Assembly: GCF_025947185.1 (NCBI RefSeq)
Contig: NZ_CP110001.1
Coordinates: 1,240,001-1,304,000 of the forward strand
Source of the DNA: Flavobacterium sp. N2038
GTDB taxonomy: Bacteria > Bacteroidota > Bacteroidia > Flavobacteriales > Flavobacteriaceae
Direction of reading: 5' to 3'
DNA length: 64,000 nucleotides
Shown: positions 48,191 to 57,666 of the stretch, piece by piece
Position numbering within the stretch: the first letter of the stretch is position 1
Layout of the letters: every line of letters starts with the position of its first letter
Program-made: the position numbers and the translations under genes
The notes under the pieces: generated by a model
Database searches by the model: none
What the model was told of the DNA's origin: nothing
Seen by the model: only the letters and a program-made list of their open reading frames with translations

Positions 48191-49126
48191 ATGAAACAAA
48201 CAACAAATGCAATTGTAATGATTCGGCCTGTTGCTTTCAGAATGAATGAACAGACAGCTGTAAATAATTATTATCAAAAAGTTTTAGATGGCTTATTGCC
48301 AAGTACGGTAAATGCAAAAGCACAGCAAGAATTTGATGTTTTTGTAGAAAAACTTAGAGCAGTTGGAGTTGATGTTACTGTAATTGAGGATAATTTGGAA
48401 ACTGATACGCCAGATAGTATATTTCCGAACAACTGGGTTTCTTTTCATGAAAATGGCGATGTAGCACTTTATCCAATGTTTGCAGAAAACCGTCGTCAGG
48501 AACGTCGTGAAGATATATTGGATACTTTGGAAGAAAAAGGTTTTGAAATTTCAAATATAATGGATTATACCTCTGCAGAAGATGATGGGTATTTCCTGGA
48601 AGGGACTGGAAGTTTACTTTTAGATCGTGCAAATTCAAAAGCATATTGTGCTTTGTCACCTCGCGCAGATGAAGAATTATTCATTGAGTTTTGTGAAGAT
48701 TTTGATTACGCTCCAGTAATATTTGAAGCTTTTCAAACAGTTAATGGTGAACGCAAGTTAATTTATCATACAAATGTTATGATGTGTCTTGGAGAAACTT
48801 TTGCGGTTATCTGTGCAGATTGTATTGATGATAAAAAAGAGCGTAAAATGGTTTTAGAAAACTTAAAGGATGATAAAAAGGAAGTTATTCTGATTACCGA
48901 AGATCAGGTAAATAATTTTGCTGGTAACATGCTAGAAGTTCGGGGAACTAATGATAAGAGATATATTGTTATGAGTGCTTCAGCACATCAAAGTCTTACT
49001 CCAAAACAAGTTGAACAATTAGAAAAACATGCCGAAATTTTGAGTTCAAGTTTAGATACTATTGAAGCTTGTGGTGGCGGTAGTGCAAGGTGTATGATGG
49101 CAGAAGTTTTTTTACCAAGAAGTTAA
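48191..49126 (+). CDS. ctlX: CtlX-type citrulline hydrolase (amidinotransferase-like pentein)
   Basis: A 311-residue pentein-fold enzyme. The family start NAIVMIRPVAFRMNEQTAVNN, then TPDSIFPNNWVSFH with Asp-Asn substrate contacts, the LEGTGSLLLDR motif, His in IYHTNVMMCLGE and nucleophile Cys301 in CGGGSARCMMAE closely resemble proteins named CtlX, reported to hydrolyse citrulline to ornithine in Francisella and present in Flavobacteriaceae. Name is from family recall; activity here is inferred. Together with the upstream pentein it suggests an arginine/citrulline breakdown pair. Confidence 0.82.
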   Translation: MKQTTNAIVMIRPVAFRMNEQTAVNNYYQKVLDGLLPSTVNAKAQQEFDVFVEKLRAVGVDVTVIEDNLETDTPDSIFPNNWVSFHENGDVALYPMFAENRRQERREDILDTLEEKGFEISNIMDYTSAEDDGYFLEGTGSLLLDRANSKAYCALSPRADEELFIEFCEDFDYAPVIFEAFQTVNGERKLIYHTNVMMCLGETFAVICADCIDDKKERKMVLENLKDDKKEVILITEDQVNNFAGNMLEVRGTNDKRYIVMSASAHQSLTPKQVEQLEKHAEILSSSLDTIEACGGGSARCMMAEVFLPRS

Positions 49127-49140
49127 AGATAGAAAGTTAA

Positions 49141-49187
49141 AAAAGAAAAGGGATAAAATTACACTGTAATTTTATCCCTTTTCTTTT
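49141..49187. terminator. Bidirectional terminator between ctlX and marC
   Basis: A perfect 21-bp stem (49141-49161 with 49167-49187) around a 5-base loop, A-rich on the left and T-rich on the right, lies between two convergent genes and can serve both. Confidence 0.9.
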
Positions 49188-49209
49188 TTTTGCAAGTAAT
49201 TAATTTGGA

Positions 49210-49836
49210 TTAAAAATTCCCCTTTATAATATTTACAATAGCACTTACTATATATTGAATTCCGATGGAAATAACGATAAAGCCAACGATTCTGGAAATT
49301 GCCACAATACCAGATGCTCCTAATATTCGGGCTAAGTAATGAGCGCTTTTTAAGATGGCGAAAATAGCAACAGCAATTGCAAAAATGGCCAAGCTTGAAA
49401 TTGCAATTTCTTCCATTTGATGATGCTCCTGATAAAAAGCGATTAATAGAGAAATTGATCCCGGACCTGCTAGCATTGGAATTGCTAACGGAGTTAATGC
49501 GATATCATTTCTTTGTTGAGCTTCGTTTTCTATTTTTTTATTAATTCCTCGTTTTTTATTGAATTTTCCAGATAATAAAGAAAACCCGGAATTTACAATT
49601 ACAATTCCACCGGCAATTCGCAAGGCATCAATGCTTATTCCAAAAAAAGTTAAAACATACTGGCCAATAAAAAAAGAGACTATTAAAATGATAAAAACAT
49701 TTACAGCAGTCCAAAGTGAAATTCTTGAACGTTCTTTTTGAGAGTCGTGTTGCGTTAATCCAACAAAAATAGGAACAGTGCCTATAGGGTTTAATACAGA
49801 AAAAAGTGCAGCAAATAAATAAATGAATAAATCCAT
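49210..49836 (-). CDS. MarC-family inner-membrane protein
   Basis: A 208-residue protein with six hydrophobic helices, the size and layout of MarC/YhgN/YchE proteins. Conserved motifs are LFSVLNPIGTVPIFVGLT at the start, RIAGGIVIVNSGFSLLSGK in the middle and LTPLAIPMLAGPGSISLLI. Transport is presumed for the family but no substrate is established, and the old link to multiple antibiotic resistance was not upheld. It is convergent with ctlX and divergent from the CoA-binding gene. Confidence 0.9.
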   Translation of the reverse strand: MDLFIYLFAALFSVLNPIGTVPIFVGLTQHDSQKERSRISLWTAVNVFIILIVSFFIGQYVLTFFGISIDALRIAGGIVIVNSGFSLLSGKFNKKRGINKKIENEAQQRNDIALTPLAIPMLAGPGSISLLIAFYQEHHQMEEIAISSLAIFAIAVAIFAILKSAHYLARILGASGIVAISRIVGFIVISIGIQYIVSAIVNIIKGNF

Positions 49837-49963
49837 ATTGTTTTGGTTAGTAAAGTAAAAATAATCAAATTTTAGTATTTCAGAACATATTGGTATTAAG
49901 TTATTGTCTTTTTTTCCTAGTAATTCTAAATCAATATCATAGAGTTTGCTCAGACTTTTTCAT

Positions 49964-49971
49964 TACTTTTG
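49964..49971 (+). promoter_or_regulatory. Candidate -7 box for the CoA-binding protein gene
   Basis: TACTTTTG fits the consensus 17 bases before ATG. A TTTG is present upstream but only 15 bases away instead of 19-21, so the -33 element is uncertain. Confidence 0.4.
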
Positions 49972-49988
49972 CGCTAGATATTAAAAAA

Positions 49989-50354
49989 ATGAAAAATAAA
50001 AAAACTCTAGTTCTTGGTGCTACTACAAAACCAGAACGCTACGCTTTTAGAGCCATAAATATGCTAGTGCAAAAAGGGCATACAGTTTTAGCAATTGGCC
50101 AGAATAGTGGTGAAGTTGCAGGTGTGAAAATTCATACTAAATCTATACCTGTTAAAAATATAGATACTGTTACATTATACTTAAATCCTGCTCGTCAGCG
50201 AGATTACTATAACTATATTGTTGAAGCACAGCCAAAAAGAGTTGTTTTTAATCCGGGAACTGAAAACCCGGAATTGTACCAATTGTTAGAATTGAATAAT
50301 ATTAAAGCCGAAGTCGCCTGCACATTGGTTTTGTTAGCTACAAATCAGTATTAG
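49989..50354 (+). CDS. CoA-binding domain protein (Rossmann-like)
   Basis: A 121-residue protein from the ATG at 49989 (MKNKKTLVLGATTKPERYAF). An in-frame ATG at 49890 would add 33 hydrophobic residues across the promoter and is rejected. It is a single Rossmann-type CoA-binding domain related to the N-terminus of succinyl-CoA synthetase alpha. The LGATTKPERYA loop binds nucleotide, and KRVVFNPGTENPELYQLLE forms the later half. It is a stand-alone small form whose function is not known. Confidence 0.85.
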   Translation: MKNKKTLVLGATTKPERYAFRAINMLVQKGHTVLAIGQNSGEVAGVKIHTKSIPVKNIDTVTLYLNPARQRDYYNYIVEAQPKRVVFNPGTENPELYQLLELNNIKAEVACTLVLLATNQY

Positions 50355-50499
50355 TTTTGCAATAAATTTCACTTTGTTGAAGTATGTGTTTTGAAAGAAT
50401 CGTATTGTATAAATGTGAGGTTTCTCTTGGGATATAATTTCTATTTTAAACAAGCTTTGAATTTACTTGCCTCTAAGATGGCTGAACCATTAAAAGTAT

Positions 50500-50507
50500 T
50501 ACTTTTG
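50500..50507 (+). promoter_or_regulatory. Candidate -7 box for recR
   Basis: TACTTTTG ends five bases before the recR ATG at 50513, so an mRNA from it would begin at the start codon. No clear -33 TTTG is present at the proper distance. Confidence 0.4.
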
Positions 50508-50512
50508 TTGCC

Positions 50513-51133
50513 ATGGAATTTTCATCAAAATTAATAGAAAAAGCAGTCAATGAAATGTCACAATTGCCTGGAATAGGTAAACGTACAGCATTACGATTGA
50601 TTCTTCATTTGCTTAAACAACCAAAAGAGCAAACTGGTTTTCTGTCTCAGGCATTACTAAATATGCGTGAGAATATTAAATTTTGTGAAAGTTGCTATAA
50701 TATTTCAGATACCAAAATATGTGAGATATGTGCCAATGAAGTGAGAAATCATCAAACAATTTGTGTGGTTGAGGATATTAGAGATGTTATGGCTATTGAA
50801 AATACTGGCCAATATAAGGGAATTTATCATGTTTTAGGTGGTAAAATTTCGCCTATTGAAGGTGTTGGTCCAAGTCAGTTGAATATTTCGAGTTTGGTTG
50901 AAAAAGTCAAATCTGGAAAAGTAGTCGAAATTATTTTTGCGCTTAGTTCAACAATGGAAGGGGATACAACAAATTTTTATATTTACAAGCAAATTGCCGA
51001 GTTAGAAATTGTGATTTCTACAATTGCAAGAGGAATATCTGTAGGAGATGAGTTGGAATATGCCGATGAAGTAACGCTTGGCAGAAGTATTATTCATAGG
51101 GTTCCATTCGAAAAAACATTCAAAAGTAATTAA
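50513..51133 (+). CDS. recR: Recombination protein RecR
   Basis: RecR of 206 residues (201 in E. coli), partner of RecO and RecF in loading RecA onto gapped DNA. The order is helix-hairpin-helix [17 protein letters not shown] (18-34), a four-Cys zinc finger (C58, C61, C70, C73) and a Toprim domain from about 80 ([17 protein letters not shown]) ending with [20 protein letters not shown] single gene unit just before the polysaccharide locus. Confidence 0.96.
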   Translation: MEFSSKLIEKAVNEMSQLPGIGKRTALRLILHLLKQPKEQTGFLSQALLNMRENIKFCESCYNISDTKICEICANEVRNHQTICVVEDIRDVMAIENTGQYKGIYHVLGGKISPIEGVGPSQLNISSLVEKVKSGKVVEIIFALSSTMEGDTTNFYIYKQIAELEIVISTIARGISVGDELEYADEVTLGRSIIHRVPFEKTFKSN

Positions 51134-51156
51134 CTAAAATTCTAATAAAATATAGA

Positions 51157-51188
51157 TTTTTTAAAGATTAAAGGAAAAACTATATTTG
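51157..51188 (+). promoter_or_regulatory. Candidate promoter of the polysaccharide locus
   Basis: TTTT (51157-51160), 20 bases, then a perfect TATATTTG (51181-51188), 17 bases before the first export gene. The -33 element matches three of four bases. Confidence 0.6.
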
Positions 51189-51205
51189 CGGATAAAATTC
51201 AAATA

Positions 51206-51997
51206 ATGACAAAAAAAAGTATTTATATTCTGCTATTAATTAGCTCACTTTTTACTTCATGTATTCCTATTAAAGATTTGGTATACTTACAGGATAAGGA
51301 TTCAACAGGAGAGCAAAATACAATTGCAGCAGTAGAGTCAAAACCATATAGATTGCAGATTAATGATGTTTTGAGTGTTAATATAAAAGCAATAGATCCT
51401 AAGTTGGTATCTATTTTTAGTAAAACAGAAAATGCTACATCAACAGGTAAATCTGAGGCAGCTTTATACTTTGATGGATTCACAGTAGATGATCATGGAA
51501 ATATCAGAATGCCAATTTTAGGCGAGATAAACGTTATTGGTTATACTCTTGAAGAAGTACGAATTATGATAGAGAAAAAACTGCTTGAAGAATATTTTAA
51601 GAGTGAAGCGAACATTTTTGTTACAGTTAAATTAGCGGGCTTTAGATATACAATAAACGGAGAAGTTGGTAGCACAGGTACAAAAACATTATTTCAGGAA
51701 CATGTAAATATTATGGAGGCTATTGCAAATTCTGGGGATATTACTACAGTTGGTAATAGAAAAGCTGTGACAGTGATACGACAAACTCCTACTGGTGTAC
51801 AAATGCATGAAATAGATCTGACAGACGCCAATGTAATGAAGTCGCCTTATTATTATTTACAGCCAAATGATTATATTTATGTAAAACCATTAAGGCAAAA
51901 AACTTGGGGAACTGGTCAGACTGGTATACAGTCTATAGGTACTATAATTACGTTGTTATCTTTGGCAACAACCGTTTATCTAATTATCAAAAATTAA
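51206..51997 (+). CDS. Polysaccharide export lipoprotein, Wza-like (short form)
   Basis: A 263-residue outer-membrane lipoprotein with lipobox Cys19 (SSLFTSC). The Poly_export/SLBB portion contains YRLQINDVLSVNIKAIDP, the GNIRMPILGEINVIGYTLEEV motif and one SLBB repeat (FRYTINGEVGSTGTKTLF). A hydrophobic C-terminal segment (TIITLLSLATTVYLIIKN) probably spans the inner or outer membrane, as in Bacteroidota relatives. It would pair with the downstream tyrosine kinase to form the export channel. First gene of the locus. Confidence 0.9.
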   Translation: MTKKSIYILLLISSLFTSCIPIKDLVYLQDKDSTGEQNTIAAVESKPYRLQINDVLSVNIKAIDPKLVSIFSKTENATSTGKSEAALYFDGFTVDDHGNIRMPILGEINVIGYTLEEVRIMIEKKLLEEYFKSEANIFVTVKLAGFRYTINGEVGSTGTKTLFQEHVNIMEAIANSGDITTVGNRKAVTVIRQTPTGVQMHEIDLTDANVMKSPYYYLQPNDYIYVKPLRQKTWGTGQTGIQSIGTIITLLSLATTVYLIIKN

Positions 51998-52012
51998 AGC
52001 TGAGTTATAAAG

Positions 52013-54454
52013 ATGTTAGATATAAAAGATTTTTCGATTTTTGAAAATCATTCCAATTTTGATTTTAAAGGATTTTTGCTAAAAATTGCCAGTTATTGGA
52101 AATGGTTTTTAGTTAGTTTAATTATTGCATTTGTGATTGCATATCAGGTTAACGTTCGTAAAGAAAAAATTTACGGAATGGAGACTGTTATTTCTATTAA
52201 GGAAGAAAGCAATCCTTTTTTTACTTCTAATACAAGTTTGGTTTTTAATTGGGGTGGAATTTCTGATCAAGTAACAGGAATTTCTACAATACTACAATCC
52301 AGATCTCATAATGAGCAAGTAGTTAATAAGTTGCAGTATTATATCGATTATCTGACTCAGGGGAAATATAATCTGGTAGATTCTTATGGAGCTGTTCCAT
52401 TTTACGTTAATATAGATAAAACAAAAGGACAATTAGCAAATAGCTTAATTAAAATTAAGTTTTTAACTGCAAACGAATATGAAATTCGTATTCTATTTGA
52501 AAGTAATTCAGTATCAATAGTAAACTATTCCGAAAATACTTATTCTAGTACAGCTGTTCAGCCTGTCGAATATGTTAAAAGATTTAAAGTCGGACAACAA
52601 GTTTCTGTGCCTTTTTTGAATTGGAAATTGGAAATAAAAGAAAATCCAGGACTTTATGTGGGGAATGAATATTTTGTTCGATTTAATGATTTTGATGGTA
52701 TTGTTTCTCGTTATAAGGGAATAAGTATTAATGCGGATGATAAAGGAGGCTCTATTCTGACTTTGGGAATGCAAGGAACTAATAAGGCAAGATTGGTTGA
52801 ATACCTGAATTCGACAGTTAAAATGTTAATCAAAATCCAGTTGGATGGAAAAAATCAGTTTGCAAATAATACCATAAGATTTATTGATAGCACCCTTGTT
52901 GCAATGGAGTCGCAACTAAAGGAGACTGGAAATGAGCTTAAATCTTTTAGAAAAGATAAAAATATCTATGAAATTGAAGGAGGTGGTGCAAAGGTTTCCG
53001 ATAAAATAATGGGTTTTGATCTTCAAAAGGATCAGGTTACAAGGAAGATAACGTATTATAATTCTTTAAAAGCTTACCTGAATAATAGTGTTGATTATTC
53101 GCGTTTACCAGCACCATCTGTTGCGGGAATTGAAGATCCAAATATAGTTGCGAATGTGTCAAGGCTTATTGAACTTTCTGCGCAAAGATCAGAAATGAGT
53201 TACGCTGTTAAAAGTGAAAAGATTTTCAAAGATTTTGATAATCAAATGCAAGCGGTAAAAAATGTTTTGTTAGAGAATATTGCTTCAGCAAAATCTTCTT
53301 TATTGTATGATTTGTCATTGGTTAATGCTAAAATTGGTGAAGCGGAAAGTACAGTTAAGAGGTTACCAGAAGAGCAACAGGAATTGTTGAAAATTAAGCG
53401 TAAATATGATCTAAATGATAATATTTATACAGAGTTTCTTCAAAAAAGGAATGAAGCTGAAATTGTTAAAGCTTCCAATTTATCAGATATTCATTTTATT
53501 GATCCTGCAAAAGATATTGGGGAAGGATTAATTGGACCTAAAACTTCTGTTAATTATATATTGGCATTGTTTTTAGGAATACTGATTCCTTTATTAGTGG
53601 TTTTTGGGATCTTCTTTATCAATAACTCTGTTCAAAATGCTGATGACATTAGTAAAGTAAGTCAAATTCCGTTAATTGGAGTTATTGGAGTTAATAAGGA
53701 TGCTAAGAGTTTAGCTGTTTTTGATAAGCCAAAATCGGCACTATCAGAAGCTTTTAGAGGAATACGTTCGTCTTTGCAATTTTTGTATAAAAAACAACAA
53801 GTTAATGGTACAAAAACTTTAATGATTACTTCTTCTATAAGTGGAGAAGGTAAAACGTTTTGCTCTATAAATATTGCAACAGTTTTTGCTCTAAGCGAAA
53901 AGAAGACTGTAATTGTGGGATTAGATTTGAGGAAGCCGAGATTAGCTGATGAGTTTGGCTTAATCACTAAAACTGGAGTTGTGAATTATTTAATTAAGCA
54001 AAATAGTTTGTCGGAAATTATAAGTGCGACAAAAGTTCCAAATTTAGATGTGATTCTTTCTGGGCCAATACCACCAAATCCTTCAGAATTAATTTTGAGT
54101 GATGCTATGAAAGAATTGATAGATGAGTTAAAGGAAAAATATGATTATATTATTTTGGATACTCCACCGGTAGGTTTGGTTTCTGATGCTCTTGAGTTAG
54201 CTCAATATGCTGATGTTACCTTGTATATTGTTAGACAAAACTATACTAAAAAAGATATGATTACGTTGTTGAATACTAGGATCAAAAGAGGAGAATTAAA
54301 TAATGCCAGTATAGTTTTGAATGGTTATGAGAATAAAGCAAAATATGGGTCAGCCTATGGATATGGTTATGGAGCTTATTCAAATGGGTATCATGATGAA
54401 GTAGAAAAATCAAGTTTTGTGAAAACTATTTTTAATAGATTGTCAAAAAAATAA
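52013..54454 (+). CDS. wzc: Wzc-like polysaccharide co-polymerase / tyrosine autokinase
   Basis: An 813-residue inner-membrane protein. It begins with a Wzz chain-length domain (transmembrane helix about 35-52, SLIIAFVIAYQVNV), then a long periplasmic coiled-coil region, a second helix (ILALFLGILIPLLVVFGIFF, about 510-530) and a cytoplasmic BY-kinase domain. The kinase shows Walker A SISGEGKT (608-615), Walker A' VGLDLRKPR and Walker B YIILDTPP. The C-terminal tail (777-793) holds six tyrosines in a Gly-rich stretch, the autophosphorylation cluster. Cycles of phosphorylation control polymer length and export. It starts 15 bases after the Wza-like gene. Confidence 0.94.
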   Translation: MLDIKDFSIFENHSNFDFKGFLLKIASYWKWFLVSLIIAFVIAYQVNVRKEKIYGMETVISIKEESNPFFTSNTSLVFNWGGISDQVTGISTILQSRSHNEQVVNKLQYYIDYLTQGKYNLVDSYGAVPFYVNIDKTKGQLANSLIKIKFLTANEYEIRILFESNSVSIVNYSENTYSSTAVQPVEYVKRFKVGQQVSVPFLNWKLEIKENPGLYVGNEYFVRFNDFDGIVSRYKGISINADDKGGSILTLGMQGTNKARLVEYLNSTVKMLIKIQLDGKNQFANNTIRFIDSTLVAMESQLKETGNELKSFRKDKNIYEIEGGGAKVSDKIMGFDLQKDQVTRKITYYNSLKAYLNNSVDYSRLPAPSVAGIEDPNIVANVSRLIELSAQRSEMSYAVKSEKIFKDFDNQMQAVKNVLLENIASAKSSLLYDLSLVNAKIGEAESTVKRLPEEQQELLKIKRKYDLNDNIYTEFLQKRNEAEIVKASNLSDIHFIDPAKDIGEGLIGPKTSVNYILALFLGILIPLLVVFGIFFINNSVQNADDISKVSQIPLIGVIGVNKDAKSLAVFDKPKSALSEAFRGIRSSLQFLYKKQQVNGTKTLMITSSISGEGKTFCSINIATVFALSEKKTVIVGLDLRKPRLADEFGLITKTGVVNYLIKQNSLSEIISATKVPNLDVILSGPIPPNPSELILSDAMKELIDELKEKYDYIILDTPPVGLVSDALELAQYADVTLYIVRQNYTKKDMITLLNTRIKRGELNNASIVLNGYENKAKYGSAYGYGYGAYSNGYHDEVEKSSFVKTIFNRLSKK

Positions 54455-54460
54455 TTTCAG

Positions 54461-55444
54461 ATGGGAACATTTGCTCAAAATAGTATTTTAATAACAGGAG
54501 GGGCAGGATTTATAGGTTCAAATTTATGTGAGTATTTTTTAGGTGCTGGGCATAATGTTATTTGTTTAGATAATTTTTCAACAGGTTGTCGTGAAAATTT
54601 GAGAGATTTTTTTGAGAATCCAAAATTTAAATTGATCGAAGGAGATATACGAAATTTGGACGACTGTAAATTGGCAGTTGAAGGAGTTGATTATGTTTTG
54701 CATCAGGCTGCATTAGGATCTGTTCCAAGATCTATAAATGACCCAATCACCACTAATGATGTAAATGTTTCGGGTTTTTTGAATATGCTGGTGGCATCTC
54801 GAGATGCAAATATTAAACGATTTGTATATGCAGCAAGCTCTTCTACATATGGAGATTCGGAAGGATTGCCAAAAGTTGAAGATGTGATCGGAAAACCATT
54901 GTCTCCTTACGCTATTACAAAATATGTAAATGAATTATATGCGGAGATTTTTGGAAAGACGTATGGTTTACAAACTATTGGATTACGTTATTTTAATGTG
55001 TTTGGAAGAAAACAAACTCCTAATGGTGCTTATGCAGCAGTAATTCCAAAGTTTGTTATGCAATTAATGAATTATGAAAGTCCGGTGATAAATGGAGACG
55101 GAAATTATTCCAGAGATTTTACCTATATAGATAATGTGATTCAAATGAATGAATTAGCACTAAAATGCCAAAAATCTGAAGCTGTAAATGCGGTTTATAA
55201 TACTGCATTTGGAGATAGGAATACATTGAATGATTTGGTTCAATATCTTAAAGAATATTTATCTGAATTTGATTCAAAAATTGCCGATGTGCAGATTATC
55301 TATGGTGATACTAGAATAGGCGATATACCTCATTCTTTAGCAAGTATCGATAAGGCAAAAAAGATATTGGGTTATAATCCAAAATACTCTTTGAAAGAGG
55401 GATTAAAGGAGGCTGTAAATTGGTATTGGAATAATTTAAAATAA
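54461..55444 (+). CDS. NAD-dependent UDP-sugar 4-epimerase, WbpP/TviC-like
   Basis: A 327-residue extended short-chain dehydrogenase/reductase. The N-terminal NAD loop is TGGAGFIGSNL, the Ser-Tyr-Lys catalytic set lies in AASSSTYGDS and SPYAITKYVNE, and RYFNVFGRKQTPNGAYAAVIP is characteristic of the WbpP group that interconverts UDP-GlcNAc/UDP-GalNAc or the matching uronic acids. With the WbpO/TviB-like dehydrogenase at 57667 it would supply UDP-GalNAcA. It starts six bases after wzc, so it is in the same transcript. Confidence 0.85.
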   Translation: MGTFAQNSILITGGAGFIGSNLCEYFLGAGHNVICLDNFSTGCRENLRDFFENPKFKLIEGDIRNLDDCKLAVEGVDYVLHQAALGSVPRSINDPITTNDVNVSGFLNMLVASRDANIKRFVYAASSSTYGDSEGLPKVEDVIGKPLSPYAITKYVNELYAEIFGKTYGLQTIGLRYFNVFGRKQTPNGAYAAVIPKFVMQLMNYESPVINGDGNYSRDFTYIDNVIQMNELALKCQKSEAVNAVYNTAFGDRNTLNDLVQYLKEYLSEFDSKIADVQIIYGDTRIGDIPHSLASIDKAKKILGYNPKYSLKEGLKEAVNWYWNNLK

Positions 55445-55472
55445 GTTATAGATTACATAATATAAAAATTAA

Positions 55473-56864
55473 ATGGAAATTACAAAAATTTGTTGCATTG
55501 GTGCAGGTTATGTTGGAGGTCCAACTATGGCAGTAATTGCTCAAAAATGTCCAAATATTCAAGTTACGGTTGTTGATTTGAACGAACAAAGAATTAAAGA
55601 TTGGAATGATCCAAACACAGATAATATTCCAATTTATGAACCAGGACTTGCAGAAATTGTCGCTGAGGCAAGAGGTAGAAATCTTTTCTTTTCTACAGAA
55701 GTTGAAAAAGCAATTGATGAAGCTCAGGTGATTTTTATTTCTGTAAATACGCCAACTAAAACCTATGGTAAAGGAAAAGGAATGGCTGCAGATTTAAAAT
55801 ACATTGAATTATGTGCAAGGCAAATTGCTAAGGTTGCAAAGCAAAATAAAATTGTGGTTGAAAAATCCACTTTGCCAGTTCGTACTGCTGAAGCTATCAA
55901 GAGTATATTAGATAATACCGGAAATGGAGTTCAATTTCAAATTTTATCAAATCCGGAGTTTTTGGCAGAAGGTACTGCTGTAACTGATTTGTTAAATCCG
56001 GATCGTATTTTAATTGGAGGAGACACAACGCCTGAAGGTCAGGATGCAATAAATGCGTTGGTCAATGTATATGCAAACTGGGTAGACAAAACTAAGATTT
56101 TGAAAACTAATGTTTGGTCTTCAGAATTGTCAAAATTAACAGCAAATGCTTTCCTGGCTCAACGAATTTCATCAATAAATGCAATGTCAGAATTATGTGA
56201 AAAGACTGGGGCAGACGTTAATGAAGTGGCTAAAGCGATTGGTATGGATTCGAGAATTGGCTCAAAATTTTTAAAAGCATCAGTTGGTTTTGGTGGTTCT
56301 TGTTTTCAAAAAGATATTCTGAATTTAGTTTATATAGCTAAATCATACGGATTAAATGAAGTTGCTGATTATTGGGAACAAGTTATTATTATGAATGATC
56401 ATCAAAAAAGAAGGTTTTCAAATAAAATTGTTCAAACTTTATATAATACAGTTGCCGATAAAAAAATTACATTTTTAGGATGGGCTTTCAAAAAAGATAC
56501 AAATGATACTCGCGAATCTGCTGCCATTTATGTTGCTGATGATTTGATTAATGAGCAGGCTAAAATTTCAGTCTATGATCCAAAAGTTTCAAGGAATAAA
56601 ATGCTGAGTGATTTGGACTATTTGCAAACCAGATCAGTTGAAGAAAATAGTAAAGCATTATCTATATTTGAAGATGCTTATAAAGCATGCGAAGGAGCTC
56701 ATGCAATTGCAATTCTGACAGAATGGGATGAATTTACAACTTATGACTGGCAAAAAATTTATGATTCAATGCATAAGCCAGCATTTCTTTTTGATGGAAG
56801 AAATATATTGAATGCTAAGGAATTAGAATCAATTGGTTTTATATACAAAGGAATAGGTTCTTAA
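55473..56864 (+). CDS. ugd: UDP-glucose 6-dehydrogenase
   Basis: A 463-residue enzyme making UDP-glucuronate from UDP-glucose with two NAD+. The N-terminal [17 protein letters not shown] binds NAD. The central helix region carries [17 protein letters not shown], the catalytic Cys277 lies in [10 protein letters not shown], and the C-terminal UDP-binding domain starts near [20 protein letters not shown]. Its length and the eukaryote-like GYVGGPT start match the longer UGDH branch found in Bacteroidota. Located between the epimerase and UpxY. Confidence 0.93.
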   Translation: MEITKICCIGAGYVGGPTMAVIAQKCPNIQVTVVDLNEQRIKDWNDPNTDNIPIYEPGLAEIVAEARGRNLFFSTEVEKAIDEAQVIFISVNTPTKTYGKGKGMAADLKYIELCARQIAKVAKQNKIVVEKSTLPVRTAEAIKSILDNTGNGVQFQILSNPEFLAEGTAVTDLLNPDRILIGGDTTPEGQDAINALVNVYANWVDKTKILKTNVWSSELSKLTANAFLAQRISSINAMSELCEKTGADVNEVAKAIGMDSRIGSKFLKASVGFGGSCFQKDILNLVYIAKSYGLNEVADYWEQVIIMNDHQKRRFSNKIVQTLYNTVADKKITFLGWAFKKDTNDTRESAAIYVADDLINEQAKISVYDPKVSRNKMLSDLDYLQTRSVEENSKALSIFEDAYKACEGAHAIAILTEWDEFTTYDWQKIYDSMHKPAFLFDGRNILNAKELESIGFIYKGIGS

Positions 56865-56903
56865 ATGTGATTTGAATGCTTTGTTTCAATTTAAATAAAA
56901 ATT

Positions 56904-57368
56904 ATGAACTGGTATGTAATATACACAAAGCCTAAATGGGAAAAGAAAGTTGCTGAAAAACTAAATCAAGTTGGCATTGAATGTTATTGTCCATTAATTA
57001 CACAGGTAAAACAATGGTCAGATCGTAAGAAAAAAGTTGAAGTGCCTTTGTTTAATTCTTATGTTTTTGTTCATTTAAACGATACTGATCGTAATAGTGT
57101 TTTTCAAGTTTCAGGAGTAATAAGATATCTATTTTGGTTAGGAAAACCTGCTATAGTAAAAGATGAAGAAATTAGTGTTATTAAAAACAGCCTTTCGTCA
57201 CCTAATATTAGCGATGTAACGGTTGCGACAATTCAAGTCGGAGATAAGATAAAATTAGAGACTGGGGTATTTAGTAATCAAGAGGCAATAGTTCAGGAAG
57301 TTTCAAAGACACATTATATTTTAATACTCGAATCATTAGGTTGTGTTTTGAAAATTAAATATAAGTAA
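56904..57368 (+). CDS. UpxY-family (NusG/RfaH-like) transcription antiterminator
   Basis: A 154-residue NusG paralogue. The NGN domain (about 1-100) opens with WYVIYTKPKWEKKVAEKL and has the FNSYVFVHL strand. The KOW domain (about 105-150) has IQVGDKIKLETGVFSNQEA. Such proteins bind RNA polymerase and let it read through polysaccharide operons; in Bacteroides each one acts on its own locus. It is placed inside the locus after ugd, not at the start, and is followed by the strongest terminator-like hairpin in the region. That position suggests it controls the second half of the locus. Confidence 0.9.
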   Translation: MNWYVIYTKPKWEKKVAEKLNQVGIECYCPLITQVKQWSDRKKKVEVPLFNSYVFVHLNDTDRNSVFQVSGVIRYLFWLGKPAIVKDEEISVIKNSLSSPNISDVTVATIQVGDKIKLETGVFSNQEAIVQEVSKTHYILILESLGCVLKIKYK

Positions 57369-57392
57369 TTTGTTTTAAGGCTAAAATCCAAA

Positions 57393-57444
57393 GAAAACAG
57401 GTAATAAAACCTTATTTTTCAGGTTATATTACCTGTTTTCTTTT
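57393..57444 (+). terminator. Very strong terminator hairpin after upxY
   Basis: A 19-bp stem (57393-57411 with 57422-57440) has one mismatch and a 10-base loop; a T-rich stretch follows. It lies 25 bases after the UpxY gene and 93 bases before the next promoter's -33 box. Confidence 0.88.
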
Positions 57445-57536
57445 GTTATTATGGATTTATTTCTGCTATAATTTACGGATTACTACGGGATTATAATGTT
57501 TTGGTATTTTGTTTTTAGTGCTTTAAGGGAAACCGT

Positions 57537-57568
57537 ATTGAATAAGTAGAAGTAATACCTTATATTTG
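57537..57568 (+). promoter_or_regulatory. Candidate promoter of the second half of the polysaccharide locus
   Basis: ATTG (57537-57540, three of four bases), 20 bases, then a perfect TATATTTG (57561-57568). The start near 57574 would leave a leader of about 90 bases before the dehydrogenase gene. Confidence 0.6.
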
Positions 57569-57609
57569 CGCAAAATTGAACTTTTAATATCTGTGTTATA
57601 TTTATGTGA

Positions 57610-57629
57610 CACAGAGAGGCGAAGCCGTG
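57610..57629 (+). promoter_or_regulatory. Leader hairpin before the nucleotide-sugar dehydrogenase gene
   Basis: GGC and GCC pair around GAA, directly flanked by CAC and GTG that can also pair across a 5-base bulge. It falls in the predicted leader, where an RfaH/UpxY recruitment signal would lie. Short stem, so chance is possible. Confidence 0.35.
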
Positions 57630-57666
57630 AATTGTGATGAACGAAATAAGTAAAAAAGAGAGTAAA

